Source: Kitasatospora sp. MAA4 (GTDB taxonomy: Bacteria > Actinomycetota > Actinomycetes > Streptomycetales > Streptomycetaceae). From it: DNA of 64,000 bases. Below the pieces are notes generated by a model. It did not search any database and had not been told where the DNA came from. It was given only the letters and a program-made list of their open reading frames with translations. The position numbers were made by a program, and so were the translations under genes. This document shows, piece by piece, positions 27,362 to 36,900 of the stretch; the first letter of the stretch is position 1, and each line of letters opens with the position of its first letter. The stretch is taken from the NCBI RefSeq assembly GCF_029893355.1, contig NZ_JARZAI010000005.1, forward strand, positions 62,001 through 126,000, written 5' to 3'.

Positions 27362-28468
27362 CTAGAGACGGGATGGACGGGTGTTGGAGACCGCCGCCGC
27401 CGGGGCCCGCTCGGCGAGCACCCGGTCGAGCAGCGCGGTGGCGTTGCGGTGCAGCGGGACCTCGGTGCCGGGGGGCAGGACTCCGCTCTCCGTCAGCAGC
27501 CGGGTCACCCGTGCGGTCGCCACGCAGAACCGGAAGGCCGCGAAGACCTCGTAGTACTCCAACGAGCGCACCGGGCGGCCGGCCAGCTCCTCGTAGCGGG
27601 CCACCGTCTCGGCCCGGCCGGGCAGGCCGGGCAGTCTCTCGGCCCCGATCCCCTCGCTCAGATGGCGGTCCAGGTGCAGGAACCAGGCCAGGTCCGCCTC
27701 CGGTTGGCCGAGTGCGGCCATCTCCCAGTCCAGCACCGCGGCGGGTTCCGTGCCGGCGAACACGATGTTCCCCAACCTGGCGTCGCCCCAGAGCAGTCGG
27801 GGAGCGTGCGGCTCGGCAGGCCGGTGCTCCCGCAGCCAGCTCAGGGCGGCCTGCGCCACGGGGTTGCCGGCCGCACCGTAGAACCCCAGGTGCTCCTGGT
27901 ACTCGCGCAGCTGCTGGCCGACCCCCACCGGCCCGTACTCGGGCCGGGAGAGGAAGTGCAGGCCCAGCTCGGCAGGGTCGAGCCGGTGCAGTCGGGCCAG
28001 CATCCGGACACCGCCCCACCACACCTCGGCGCGGGCGGGTTCCGGCAGGTCTGCCAGCCAGCCCTCCCGGTGGTACGAGGGGAGGTCGGCCGGAACCAGC
28101 CCCCGGACCCGGCGCATGACCACGAAGGGCGCGCCCAGCAGCTCACCGGACGGCTCGTGGAAGAGGATCTCCGGCACCGGGACGTCGGTGGCGGCCAGCA
28201 GGGCCTGCAGGCGCACCTGCTCCGCCCAGCGGTCCTCCGGGAAGACCCGGTGCCCGGTCGGCGCCACCCGGACGACCAGCGGCTCGGTCCGGGTGGTGCC
28301 GCTCTCGCTCCACTCGGCGTCGCAGAGCAGGATCTCGGCGGAGAACCCGGCCGAGCGGGGGACGGTGATCGGACCGAGCCGGATCTCGGCGGGCCGCGCG
28401 GCGGCGGTCAGCCAGCGGCCGAGCACCGCCCGGGTGAGTTCGGGGTCGCGCTGCGGGGGGACGGGCAC
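27362..28468 (-). CDS. Phosphotransferase-family (APH/choline-kinase fold) protein
   Basis: A 368-residue kinase-like protein of the aminoglycoside phosphotransferase superfamily, close to the acyl-CoA-dehydrogenase-10-type or fructosamine/choline kinase group. The catalytic loop is LLWGDARLGNIVF, with D and N of the HxDxxxxN motif but His replaced by Trp-Gly. The metal-binding segment is AVLDWEMAALGQPEADLAWF. The GTG at 28468 is preceded by GAGGAG. It may phosphorylate a small metabolite; a resistance role is possible but the altered HGD weakens it. Position directly behind the SARP gene implies co-regulation. Confidence 0.82.
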   Translation of the reverse strand: MPVPPQRDPELTRAVLGRWLTAAARPAEIRLGPITVPRSAGFSAEILLCDAEWSESGTTRTEPLVVRVAPTGHRVFPEDRWAEQVRLQALLAATDVPVPEILFHEPSGELLGAPFVVMRRVRGLVPADLPSYHREGWLADLPEPARAEVWWGGVRMLARLHRLDPAELGLHFLSRPEYGPVGVGQQLREYQEHLGFYGAAGNPVAQAALSWLREHRPAEPHAPRLLWGDARLGNIVFAGTEPAAVLDWEMAALGQPEADLAWFLHLDRHLSEGIGAERLPGLPGRAETVARYEELAGRPVRSLEYYEVFAAFRFCVATARVTRLLTESGVLPPGTEVPLHRNATALLDRVLAERAPAAAVSNTRPSRL

Positions 28469-28500
28469 GGGTGCTCCTCGGATCGGTGGTGCGCGGGCCG

Positions 28501-29298
28501 TCAGACGACGGCGAAGGGTCCGGGTACCTGCTCGGGCGCGCTCTCGCCGGCGCAGATGACCCGTTGCAACTCGCGGATGCGCCAAGAGGGTTCGACACCC
28601 AGCTCGTCCGCGAGCGAGGCGCGCAGCCGGGTCTGGACGGCCAGCGCCTCGGCCGGGCGGCCGCACCGGTAGAGCGCGAGCATGAACTGCCCGTGCAGCT
28701 GCTCGTTCGTCGGGTACTGCCGTACCAGCACCGCGAGTTCGGCCAGGATCCGACGGTGCCTGCCGAGCCGCAGCTCGGTGTCCAGGTACTGCTCCAGAGC
28801 CGCAAGCCGGAGCAACTCCAGGTGGGTGACCGCCGGTTCCAGCACCGGCCCGGTCCGTACGTCGGCGAGCACCGGGCGCGGCCACAGCGCGAGGGCGGCG
28901 GCCAGCAGGCGGCAGCCGCGCTCTTCGTCGCCCGCCAGCACCTGGCGGGCCTCGGCGACTTGGCGCTCGAAGCGGAAGAGGTCGCACTCCTCGCGGCCGA
29001 CCCGCAGCACGTAGCCCTGTCCCTGGATCTCCAGACGGCGGTGGGCGAGCTCCTTGGAGCCCACCGACGGCAGCCGGGCCAGCAGCCTGCGCAGATGCAT
29101 CACGTAGGTCTGCAAGGTGGTGGTGGCACTCTCGGGCGGTGTCTCGCCCCAGAGTTCGCTGATGCAGGTGCCCACCGAGACGGTCCGGTTGGCGTGCAGC
29201 AGGAGCAGGCCCAGCAGTTGGCGCTGCTTCGGGGCGGTCGGCAGGTGCCGCCCGTCCACGTCCGTGATCGCCAGGCCGCCGAAGACTTCGAAGTACAT
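28501..29298 (-). CDS. SARP-family transcriptional regulator (small, BTAD type)
   Basis: A 265-residue SARP with an N-terminal OmpR-type winged helix (APKQRQLLGLLLLHANRTVSV...LQTYVMHLRRLLARL) and a bacterial transcriptional activation domain (EQYLDTELRLGRHRRILAELAVLVRQYPTNEQLHGQFMLALYRCGRPAEAL). ATG 29298 has GGAGGGA upstream. These proteins activate biosynthetic operons by binding heptameric direct repeats. It heads the leftward LLM/ABC operon and is divergent from the MBL-fold gene. It is one of three SARP-type regulators within 9 kb. Confidence 0.93.
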   Translation of the reverse strand: MYFEVFGGLAITDVDGRHLPTAPKQRQLLGLLLLHANRTVSVGTCISELWGETPPESATTTLQTYVMHLRRLLARLPSVGSKELAHRRLEIQGQGYVLRVGREECDLFRFERQVAEARQVLAGDEERGCRLLAAALALWPRPVLADVRTGPVLEPAVTHLELLRLAALEQYLDTELRLGRHRRILAELAVLVRQYPTNEQLHGQFMLALYRCGRPAEALAVQTRLRASLADELGVEPSWRIRELQRVICAGESAPEQVPGPFAVV

Positions 29299-29379
29299 GG
29301 TCGTCCCTCCATCAGAACTTGAGCTGGACATCGGTTAATTGGCGCGGCAGTGATCCGATCGACCGGCAGAGGAGGCTTC

Positions 29380-30282
29380 ATGGACGCGGTCACCGAGGAA
29401 CTGGCCCCGGGCGTCTACGCCTACGTCCAGCCGCACGGCGGCTGGTGTGTCAACAACGCGGGGATCGTGGTCGGCAGGAACGCGGTCGTGGTGGTGGACA
29501 CCGCGGCGACCGAGGCCCGGGCCCGCGCCCTGCTGGCAACCGTCGGCCGCCTCGCGCCGGGCCGGCGCCGACTGGTGGTCAGCACGCACCACCACGGCGA
29601 CCACACCTTCGGCAACTCGCTCTTCGCCCCCCGGGCCCTGCTGATCTCCCACCGGCGCGGTCCGCAGGAGGTGGCCCGCCGCGGCCTGGCCCTCCAGCAG
29701 CTCTGGCCCGAGGTCGAGTGGGGCAGCCTGCGGCCGGTGCTGCCCACCGTGACCGTGCACGAGGGGATGACGCTGGATCTCGGCGGCACCACGGTGGAGT
29801 TGCTGCACCTGGGTCCCGCCCACACCTGCGACGACCTGGTGGCCTGGCTGCCCCGCGAGCGGGTGCTGTTCGCCGGGGACATCGTGTTCTCCGGTTGCAC
29901 GCCGTTCGTGCTGATGGGCTCGTTGCAGGGCTCGCTGGACGTCATCCGGCGCCTGCGCGAGCTGGCGCCGCGGGTGGTCGTCAGCGGCCACGGCGCGGTC
30001 GGCGGCCCCGAGGTACTGGACGCCACCGAGGCGTACCTGCGCTGGGTGCGCCAGATCGCGCAGGCCGGTCTCCGGGACGGCCTGGAACCGCTGGAGGCCG
30101 CGCGGCGCGCGGATCTCGGCCGCTTCGCGCAGCTGCTCGACGCCGAGCGGCTGGTGGGCAATCTGCACCGCGCCTACCTGGAGAGCCGGGGCGAGCCGCT
30201 CGGGGCGCACATCGGCTCCACCGCGGTGATGCGCGAGATGGTCGCCTTCAACGGCGGTCGCCCGCTCTCCTGTGCCGCCTGA
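29380..30282 (+). CDS. MBL-fold metallo-hydrolase, candidate polyketide thioesterase/cyclase or lactonase
   Basis: A 300-residue metallo-beta-lactamase-fold protein. The metal motif is THHHGDHTFGN (HxHxDH), the next histidine is in LGPAHTCDDL, and the metal-bridging Asp is in FAGDIVFSG. The final His is in VSGHGAVGG. GGAGG lies before ATG 29380. In type II PKS clusters an MBL enzyme of this size (ActIV type) acts as a second-ring cyclase/thioesterase. This protein is a candidate for that role but the homology cannot be confirmed by eye. Divergent from a SARP, followed by an SDR gene. Confidence 0.8.
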   Translation: MDAVTEELAPGVYAYVQPHGGWCVNNAGIVVGRNAVVVVDTAATEARARALLATVGRLAPGRRRLVVSTHHHGDHTFGNSLFAPRALLISHRRGPQEVARRGLALQQLWPEVEWGSLRPVLPTVTVHEGMTLDLGGTTVELLHLGPAHTCDDLVAWLPRERVLFAGDIVFSGCTPFVLMGSLQGSLDVIRRLRELAPRVVVSGHGAVGGPEVLDATEAYLRWVRQIAQAGLRDGLEPLEAARRADLGRFAQLLDAERLVGNLHRAYLESRGEPLGAHIGSTAVMREMVAFNGGRPLSCAA

Positions 30283-30312
30283 CATCAAACCCACCGTTCG
30301 AGGGAGAAGGAC

Positions 30313-31035
30313 ATGAAACTGCAGGGCAGTTGTGCCGTGGTGACCGGCGGGACCCGCGGACTGGGCGCGGTCGTCGCCCGGGCTCTGGCGGCGGAGGGCG
30401 CCACCGTCCTCGCGGCGGCCCGGGAGGCTCCCGCGGAGTCGGACGGGCCGCCGGACGGCGTGCTGACGGTCAGCGCCGACGTGACCCGGCCGGAATCACT
30501 GGCCGCACTGATGCGGACGGCCCACGAGCGGTTCGGCGGACCGCACATCGTGGTGGCCAATGCCGGGGTGAGCAGGCCGGGACCGGTGGCGGCGCTCTCC
30601 GCCGAGCACTGGCACGAGGTGCTGGAGACCAACCTGACCGGTGTGCTGAACACCGTGCAGGCAGCGCTGCCGTACCTCGCGCAGGGCGGACGGATCATCA
30701 CCCTCTCCTCCCTGCTCGGCCGGCGCCCGATGGCCGGGGCGGCCGCCTACTGCGCCTCGAAGGCGGCCGTGGAGATGCTCACCCGGGTGTGTGCGGTGGA
30801 GCTCGCGCCGCGCGGGATCACGGTGAACTGCCTGGCGCCCGGGTTCGTGGACTCCGGCATGGGCCGGCAGCTGATCGGCAACGAGGCGCTCTGGGCCGGC
30901 CTGCGCGACACCATCCCGGTCGGCCGCCCGGGCACCGAGGCGGAGGTCGCGCACGCGGCGCTCTTCCTCGCCTCCGAGGAGAGCGCGTACATCACCGGCC
31001 ATGTGCTGAACATCGACGGAGGCTCGACGCTCTGA
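30313..31035 (+). CDS. Short-chain dehydrogenase/reductase (FabG-like ketoreductase)
   Basis: A 240-residue classical SDR: TGGTRGLGAVVA cofactor loop, ANAGVSR, catalytic Ser in TLSSLLG, YxxxK as YCASKAA, and C-terminal ITGHVLNIDGGSTL. It uses NAD(P)H to reduce a keto group. It is distinct from the ActIII-like C9 ketoreductase at 44286, so it may be a tailoring ketoreductase (compare anthracycline DnrE-type enzymes) or a general FabG. GAGGGAGAAGG before the ATG; 30 bases after the MBL gene, likely one operon. Confidence 0.9.
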   Translation: MKLQGSCAVVTGGTRGLGAVVARALAAEGATVLAAAREAPAESDGPPDGVLTVSADVTRPESLAALMRTAHERFGGPHIVVANAGVSRPGPVAALSAEHWHEVLETNLTGVLNTVQAALPYLAQGGRIITLSSLLGRRPMAGAAAYCASKAAVEMLTRVCAVELAPRGITVNCLAPGFVDSGMGRQLIGNEALWAGLRDTIPVGRPGTEAEVAHAALFLASEESAYITGHVLNIDGGSTL

Positions 31036-31050
31036 AAGCTCAGGGCCCGG

Positions 31051-31084
31051 CCCGCGTGCGCCGTCCGCCGGCGGCGCACGCGGG
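31051..31084. terminator. Bidirectional stem-loop terminator (12-bp stem)
   Basis: CCCGCGTGCGCC (31051-31062) pairs exactly with 31073-31084 around a 10-base loop, between the convergent SDR and ABM genes. Confidence 0.8.
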
Positions 31085-31099
31085 TCGGCCGCCGACGGC

Positions 31100-31399
31100 T
31101 CAGGAAGCCGGCGGCGCGCCCTGGAAGACCGGCTCGGTCAGGTGCGGTTCACCCTTGATCAGCCCGGTGAGGGCGTCCAGTCGGACCCGGAACTCCGGGT
31201 CCTTCAGGGCGGTGCGGAAGGTCTCCTCGTCCTCCCACTCGGCGATGTTGAAGTACACCGAGGGATCCTTGGGCGAGCGGGTCAGGGCGTACCTGATCAG
31301 TCCCACCTGGGTCTCCATGAACTCCGCGACCTTCTCGTAGCGCTTCTCGAACTCCTCGGCCGAGCCGATCAGGGTGAGCTTGTTGACGAAGATGACCAC
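31100..31399 (-). CDS. Antibiotic biosynthesis monooxygenase (ABM) family protein
   Basis: A 99-residue single ABM (dimeric alpha/beta-barrel) domain: [36 protein letters not shown]...[17 protein letters not shown]. Cofactor-free anthrone oxygenases of aromatic polyketide pathways (ActVA-ORF6, DnrG/SnoaB types) belong to this fold and size, so a quinone-forming role is plausible. Generic ABM quality-control proteins are the alternative. GTG start at 31399 with GGAG upstream. Third gene after the NTF2 and OYE genes in one leftward operon. Confidence 0.82.
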   Translation of the reverse strand: MVIFVNKLTLIGSAEEFEKRYEKVAEFMETQVGLIRYALTRSPKDPSVYFNIAEWEDEETFRTALKDPEFRVRLDALTGLIKGEPHLTEPVFQGAPPAS

Positions 31400-31411
31400 G
31401 GGTCTGCTCCT

Positions 31412-32512
31412 TCAGGGGGTGGGGACCGCGCGCCGCGGTACGTCCAGCGCGGGGTAGTCGGTGCATCCCCGGCTGCCGCCTTCGTAGAAGGTGGCGCGGT
31501 CGGGGGTGTTGAGCGGGGCGAGCCGGTCCAGCCGGTGCGGCAGGTCGGGGTTGGCCAGGAACTGCCGTCCGAAGGAGAGCAGGTCGAAGCCGTCCGCCAG
31601 GGCCCGCTCGGCGGCGTCGACGGTGGCCCGGGCGTCCAGCTCGCCGGTGCCGAGGTTGATGATCGCCTGCCCGGGCCAGTGCCCGCGCAGGGCGCGGACC
31701 AGCTCGGGGGTGCTCCCGGCGACGAAGTGGACGTGGGAGAGGCCGAGTCCGGCGAGTTCGCGCAGCAGCACGGGGTAGACCTCGGCCGCGTCCGGCTCCG
31801 CCATGTCGTTGAGGAGGAAGCCCGGGGACAGCCGCATCCCCATCCGGTCCGCGCCGACCTCCGCCGCGACCGCCTCGGCCACCTCCACGGGGAACCGGAT
31901 CCGGTTCGCCACCGCGCCGCCGTAGCGGTCGGTCCGCCGGTTGACCACCGGGGAGAGGAACTGGTGCAGCAGGTAGCCGTTGGCGCCGTGCAGCTCGACC
32001 CCGTCGAAGCCGGCCTGCATGCCGCGCCGGGCGCAGGCGACGAAGTCGGCGACGGTGCGGGCGAGTTCCGAGGCGTCGGCGGCCTGCGGCACGGGGTAGT
32101 CGAGCGGCCCCTCGAAGGTCCGCGCGGCCCCCGCCGGACGGACGGCCGAGGGGGCGATCGGGGTTCGGCCGTGCAGCTGCGGGTGGCTGATCCGCCCGGC
32201 GTGCATGATCTGCAGGTAGATCCTCCCGCCGGCCCGGTGCACCGCCTCGGTGACCTCGGACCACCCGGCCTGCTGGGCGTCGGTGTGCAGCTGCACGCTG
32301 AACGCGTGGCCCACGCCGATCGGGCTGGGGTTGGTGGCTTCACCGATGATCAGACCGGCGCCGGCCCGCTGCGCGTAGTACTCGGCCATCACGGGCGTGG
32401 GCACGCCCTCGGCGGTGGACCGGCCGCGCCCCATCGGGGCCATCACGATCCGGTTGGCCAGCGTCGTGCGCCGCAGGGCGACGGTGTCGAAGAGGCTCCG
32501 CACGGCACTCAC
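31412..32512 (-). CDS. Old Yellow Enzyme-family NADH:flavin oxidoreductase
   Basis: A 366-residue OYE-type ene-reductase: RIVMAPMGRGR, GLIIGEATNPS, LQIMHAGRISHP, the FMN/substrate block GFDGVELHGANGYLLHQFLSPVVNRRTDRYGG (His-Asn pair as HGANG), and GADRMGMRLSP. It reduces activated C=C bonds with FMN and NAD(P)H and may reduce an enone or quinone in the polyketide pathway. The GTG start at 32512 overlaps the NTF2 stop (GTGA). Length normal. Confidence 0.92.
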   Translation of the reverse strand: MSAVRSLFDTVALRRTTLANRIVMAPMGRGRSTAEGVPTPVMAEYYAQRAGAGLIIGEATNPSPIGVGHAFSVQLHTDAQQAGWSEVTEAVHRAGGRIYLQIMHAGRISHPQLHGRTPIAPSAVRPAGAARTFEGPLDYPVPQAADASELARTVADFVACARRGMQAGFDGVELHGANGYLLHQFLSPVVNRRTDRYGGAVANRIRFPVEVAEAVAAEVGADRMGMRLSPGFLLNDMAEPDAAEVYPVLLRELAGLGLSHVHFVAGSTPELVRALRGHWPGQAIINLGTGELDARATVDAAERALADGFDLLSFGRQFLANPDLPHRLDRLAPLNTPDRATFYEGGSRGCTDYPALDVPRRAVPTP

Positions 32513-32952
32513 GTCCCGTCATGCGTGACATGGCGGCTGCGGACCAGCCACCGTCCGTCCCGCTGGACGAGTTCGTCCTCGGCCGTGGTGCTGAGGTAGA
32601 CCGAGGCCGTGCCGCCGCGCGGGGTCTCGTAGACCATGGCGTAGTACTCGGTGCGCACGGCGCCGTCCGGCAGTGCGCCGGCGCTGACCATGCCGAACCA
32701 GTGCCGGCGGGTCAGGCCCCGCTCGGCCAGCACCGCCATGCCGCGCCGCATCGAGTCGGCGATCTCCTGCCGGCCGCGCTTCGGTTCGGGCTTCACGTTC
32801 TGGCCGAAGACGCCGTCCTCGGTGAACTGCTCGGCGAACTCGTCGGCACGTCCCTGGTCGAGCAGCCGCACCTGGGCGGCGTAGAAGGCGAGGATCTGCG
32901 CATAGTCCTCCGCCGCGATCGGCGGTGCGTCGGGAGGCGCGGGATAGGTCAC
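32509..32952 (-). CDS. NTF2/SnoaL-like protein
   Basis: A 147-residue protein of the NTF2-like fold: YAQILAFYAAQVRLLDQGRADEFAEQFTEDGVFG, then AVRTEYYAMVYETPRGGTASVYLSTTAEDELVQRDGRWLVRSRHV. SnoaL-like proteins in aromatic polyketide clusters act as ring cyclases, hydroxylases or dehydratases. The specific subfamily here is the broader SnoaL_4 type, so the reaction is uncertain. GTG start at 32952. First in an operon with the OYE and ABM genes, downstream of two SARP genes. Confidence 0.82.
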   Translation of the reverse strand: MTYPAPPDAPPIAAEDYAQILAFYAAQVRLLDQGRADEFAEQFTEDGVFGQNVKPEPKRGRQEIADSMRRGMAVLAERGLTRRHWFGMVSAGALPDGAVRTEYYAMVYETPRGGTASVYLSTTAEDELVQRDGRWLVRSRHVTHDGT

Positions 32953-33088
32953 GGTCTTCCTCTCGGAGAAAGGGTCTGGCGAGGCCCGCGGCAGCGCGGC
33001 GCAGGGCCGGTGCCGACGGCTCGGCCATGCTGGCGACGGCCGCTGGAAGGGAGGTGGAGCCGCCGTACGAGGTTCGGCGTGCGGGTGC

Positions 33089-33892
33089 TCAGCCCACGGC
33101 GGAGGCCTGCGGCAGCACGGGGTCCAGGGCCGGGTCGGCGGTCAGCATCGCCTGCTGGAGGCGGCGCAGCTGGAGCGAGGGCTCCAGGCCGAGCTCGGTC
33201 GAGAAGGCCCGCCGCAGCCTGGCGTAGACCTCCAGTGCGTTGGCCCGGCGGCCCGAGCGGTAGAGCGCGGTCATGAACTGGGCGTGGATGTTCTCGTGCA
33301 GCGGGTAACGCTGGGTGAGCATCTTCAGCTCGCTGATCAGACCGCGGTGCCGGCCCAGCCGCAGGTCGGCGTCGATCCGGTCCTCCAGGGTGCCCAGCCG
33401 CAGTTCCTCCAGGCCGCCCAGGCGCATCTGGAGGATCGGGCCGCAGGTGATGTCGCCCAGCGCCGGACCGGACCACAGGTCCAGCGCCCGGTGCAGCAGC
33501 CACCCGACCTGCTGGTCGTCCCCGGCGGCCTGCGCCTGGCCGGCCTGGCGGACCAGGCCCAGGAAGACGTCCAGGTCCAGTTCGCCCGGGGCCACCGCCA
33601 GCGAGTAGCCGCGGTCCCGGGTGACCAGGCGCGGCCCGCCGTCCGGCGCGGTGCCCAGCCCGCCGCGCTGGAGCTCCTTGCGGACCTGCATGACGTACGT
33701 CCGCACGGTGGACTGGGCGCTGTCCGGTGGTCGCTCCCCCCACAGCTCGTCGACGCACTCGTCGATGGTCACGACCTGCCCGGGGTGGAGCAGCAGCAGG
33801 GCGAGCAGCTGGCGCTGCTTGGGCGCCCGGGGTGCGGCGGCGCCATCGCTGAGGAAGAGCGTCGGCGGACCGATCATTCGGAAACGCAGCAT
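33089..33892 (-). CDS. SARP-family transcriptional regulator (small, BTAD type)
   Basis: A 267-residue SARP with winged helix (APKQRQLLALLLLHPGQVVTIDECVDELWGERPPDSAQSTVRTYVMQVRKEL) and BTAD (LEDRIDADLRLGRHRGLISELKMLTQRYPLHENIHAQFMTALYRSGRRANALEVYARL). ATG 33892 has GGAGG upstream. It lies 79 bases downstream of the large AfsR-like gene and upstream of the NTF2/OYE/ABM operon, which it may activate. It is similar in architecture to the SARP at 28501, but the two differ throughout and are not recent duplicates. Confidence 0.93.
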   Translation of the reverse strand: MLRFRMIGPPTLFLSDGAAAPRAPKQRQLLALLLLHPGQVVTIDECVDELWGERPPDSAQSTVRTYVMQVRKELQRGGLGTAPDGGPRLVTRDRGYSLAVAPGELDLDVFLGLVRQAGQAQAAGDDQQVGWLLHRALDLWSGPALGDITCGPILQMRLGGLEELRLGTLEDRIDADLRLGRHRGLISELKMLTQRYPLHENIHAQFMTALYRSGRRANALEVYARLRRAFSTELGLEPSLQLRRLQQAMLTADPALDPVLPQASAVG

Positions 33893-33971
33893 CGTGGCCT
33901 CCAGCGGTGGGCGGAGCGAACCGGCTGAACCCACCTTGCGCCGTGCCGCTTGCGCCTGCCCTACCGGCGAC

Positions 33972-36900
33972 TTACGCCCCTGTGGTCCCGCTTGCGTCGG
34001 GCAGGTCGGCCAGCCAGGGGAAGGCCCGGCACGGCCCGTCGGGGCCGGTGTCGCCGACCATCGCCGCGCTGATCGCCGCAGCGGCGCTCAGGTGCCGACT
34101 GCCTGCCGCGGGATCGCCGGCCCGGGTCTCCGCAACGCCGAGCACCGCCAGCGCCCGGGCCTGGTACAGCTTCAGCCCGGAGCCCGAGGAGGCCTCCAGG
34201 GCCCTGGCGGCATGGTCGCAGGCCTCGAGCGGGCGGCCGACCGCCAGGTCCAGCCGGGCCAGGCCGATCAGGGCCTCGGCAGCGGCCTGCGGGTGGCCGA
34301 TCTCGTTGGCCGTCGCGCGCGCCGCCTGGAACTCCGTTCCGGCCAGCTCGAGATGACCCTGCGTCAGCCGCAGACTGCCGAGCAGGTTGCGCGCATTGGC
34401 CTCCAGCGCAAGGTAGTTCTGCTCTCGCGAGATCCGCAGCACGTCCTCGGCGTGCTGGAGGGCGAGTTGCGTCTCGCCGGTCCCGCGGTAGACCCGGGCC
34501 AGTCCGTACGAGGCGAGCGCGGCCGAGTGCACGGCCTGGAAGTCCTGGCTCATCCGCAGCGCCCGGCACAGGTATCCGGCCGCCTCGTGGTAGCGGCCGA
34601 GGTCGCAGCAGACGACGCCGAGCCGGACCAGCACCTCGGACAGCGAGCGCTGCACGTCCAGCTCCTCCAGGATCGCCACCGAGCGGCGCAGGTGGTCGTA
34701 CGCCGGCGAGAGCTCGCCCTGCCCGTGCCGCGCCATGCCCAGGTACATCTGGCTGCGGGACTCGACGTGCAGCAGTCCGAGCGTGCGGGCGAGGTCGAGT
34801 CCGCGCTCCAGCAGGGCCACGGCCTGGTCGAACCGCTTGGTGGGCTGCTGGAGCTGGTTCATCGCCAGCGCGTTGACCGCCACCGCCTCGAAGTCGCTCA
34901 CGCCGAGCCGCTCGAACTCCCGGCAGGCCGTGGTGAGGCAGGCCGTCGCCTCCTCCAGCCGGTTGAGGCCCTGGAGGGCCAGACCCATCCCGAGCCGCAT
35001 CACGGCGGCCGCACAGGGCTGGTCGGTGGCTTCCGCGGCGGCCAGCCCGGCCTGGGTGACGGTGAGCCAGTCGGTGGAGTGCCGGCCGAGCATGAAGTAG
35101 CCGCGCAGCATGTCGGCGAGCCGGACGCTGACCAGTCCCAGGCCCTCGTCGGAGGCGCGGACGGTGACGGCCACCAGGTTGGCGTGCTCGGTGCGCAGCC
35201 AGGCCTGCGCGACGTGTTCGTCCTCGTCCGGACGGACGTCGGGCTCACCGCCCTCGGGCGACGGCATCCGGATGAAGCCCGGGTAGCACGCGCGCACCGC
35301 GGCCTCGGTGCGGCGCAGGTACCAGTCGCACAGGCGCCGCAGGGCCTGCTGGCGCTCGGCGTGCTCGTCCTCGGCCCGGCCGCGCTCGGCGGCGAACAGG
35401 GCGATCAGGCGGTGGAACCGGTAGCGCTCCGGCGCCTCGATCTCGATCAGGTGGGCGTCGGCGAGCCGGTAGAGCAGTTGGGCGGCCACGCTGGCGTCGA
35501 CGCCGAGCAGCCGGGCGGCGGTGTCGGCGGTCAGGGTGACGTCCGGCGCCGTGCCCAGCATCCGGAAGAACCGCTGCGAGAGCGCGGGCAGAGCCCGGTA
35601 CGCCAGGCTGAACGCCGCCCGCAGCGCGGTCCGCGGCGTGTCGCCGACGGCGAGCACGGCGAGCGGGTCCCCGTCCCGCAGCTCCGCCACGAAGGACTCG
35701 ATACTGCGCCAGGGGCGGCTGGCCAGCTGCCCCCCGGCGATCCGCAGTGCGAGCGGTAACCGCCCGCAGATCTCGACGAGTTCGGCGACGTCCGAGGCGG
35801 CCGCCGCGGTGCGCTCGACCCCGACCATGGCGGTGAGCAGCCGGGCGGAGTCCGTCGCGGAGAGCAGGTCCACGGTGAAGGTGCGGGCGCCGTAGAGGGT
35901 GACCAGCTCGGGCAGGTTGTCCTGGCTCACCGCCAGCACCGCGCAGGCCGGTGTGCCGGGCAGCAGGTCGTTGATCTGCTCCGCGTCGTGGACGTCGTCG
36001 AGCACCAGGAGTACCCGGCGACCGGCCAGTCTGCTGCGGAAGGTCTTGGCGAGGTGGTCGCGGCCCACCGACGGGCTGCCCACCTCGGCGCCGGAGGCGC
36101 GCAGCAGTTCCGAGAGGATCTCCTCCCCCGTCCGGCGCACCCCGCAGGTGTCGCTGAGGCGGACGTACCACTGGCCGTCGGGGAAGTGCGGTGCCAGCCG
36201 GTGCCCGGCCCGCAGCGCGAGTGCGGTCTTGCCCCCGCCGGGCGGGCCGACCAGGCTGATCACCGGGACGGCGGTGCGTAGGGCGTCCGGGCTCAGCTCG
36301 GCCAGGACGGCCTCCAGCAGCTCGGCCCGGCCCACGAAGTCCGGTATGTCGGTGGGGAGCTGGCACTGCACCTGCCAGAACCGGCTGGCCTCGCCGAGCG
36401 GCGGCACGGTGGCCGGTTTCGGCGTCCGGACCGGGGCATCGGCCGGCAGGTCCAGCTCGGCGGCGTTGGACAGCATCCGGCTGTGCAGCAGCTGGATGTC
36501 GTCGCCGGGGCGGATGCCGAGTTCCCGGTCGAGCAGCCGGGCGTACGCGCGGTAGGCGTCGAGCGCCGCCGCCGGTCGGCCGCTGCGGTAGAGAGCGAGC
36601 ATCAGTTGGCCGCGGAACCGCTCCCGCAGGAGGTGTTCCGCGGCCAGCGCCCTGATCTCGGCGATGACGTCGGCGTGCTGCCCGAGGGCGAGTTCGAGGT
36701 CGAAGCGGCGCTCGAGCTGCGCCAGCCGGTCCTCCTGGAGCTGCGGGACCACCTCCCGTTGCAGCGAGGCCGAGCCGACCAGGCTCAGCGCCTCGCCCCT
36801 CCACTGGCCCAACGCCTCTTTGATCAGGGCGAGTTCGCCGGTCAGGTGGTCCGAGCGACGGGCCTCGCGGGCCCGGTCGACCAGCTTGCGGTAGCGGAAC

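Noticed and set aside
25748..28672. Open frame of about 974 codons on the plus strand
   Set aside because: It spans several real minus-strand genes (LLM, flavin reductase, phosphotransferase) and has the composition of third-position GC shadow translation.
29299..29379. SARP-binding heptamer repeats upstream of the MBL gene
   Set aside because: I searched by eye for 11-bp-spaced heptamer direct repeats and found none convincing here or in the other candidate promoters; motif scanning is needed.
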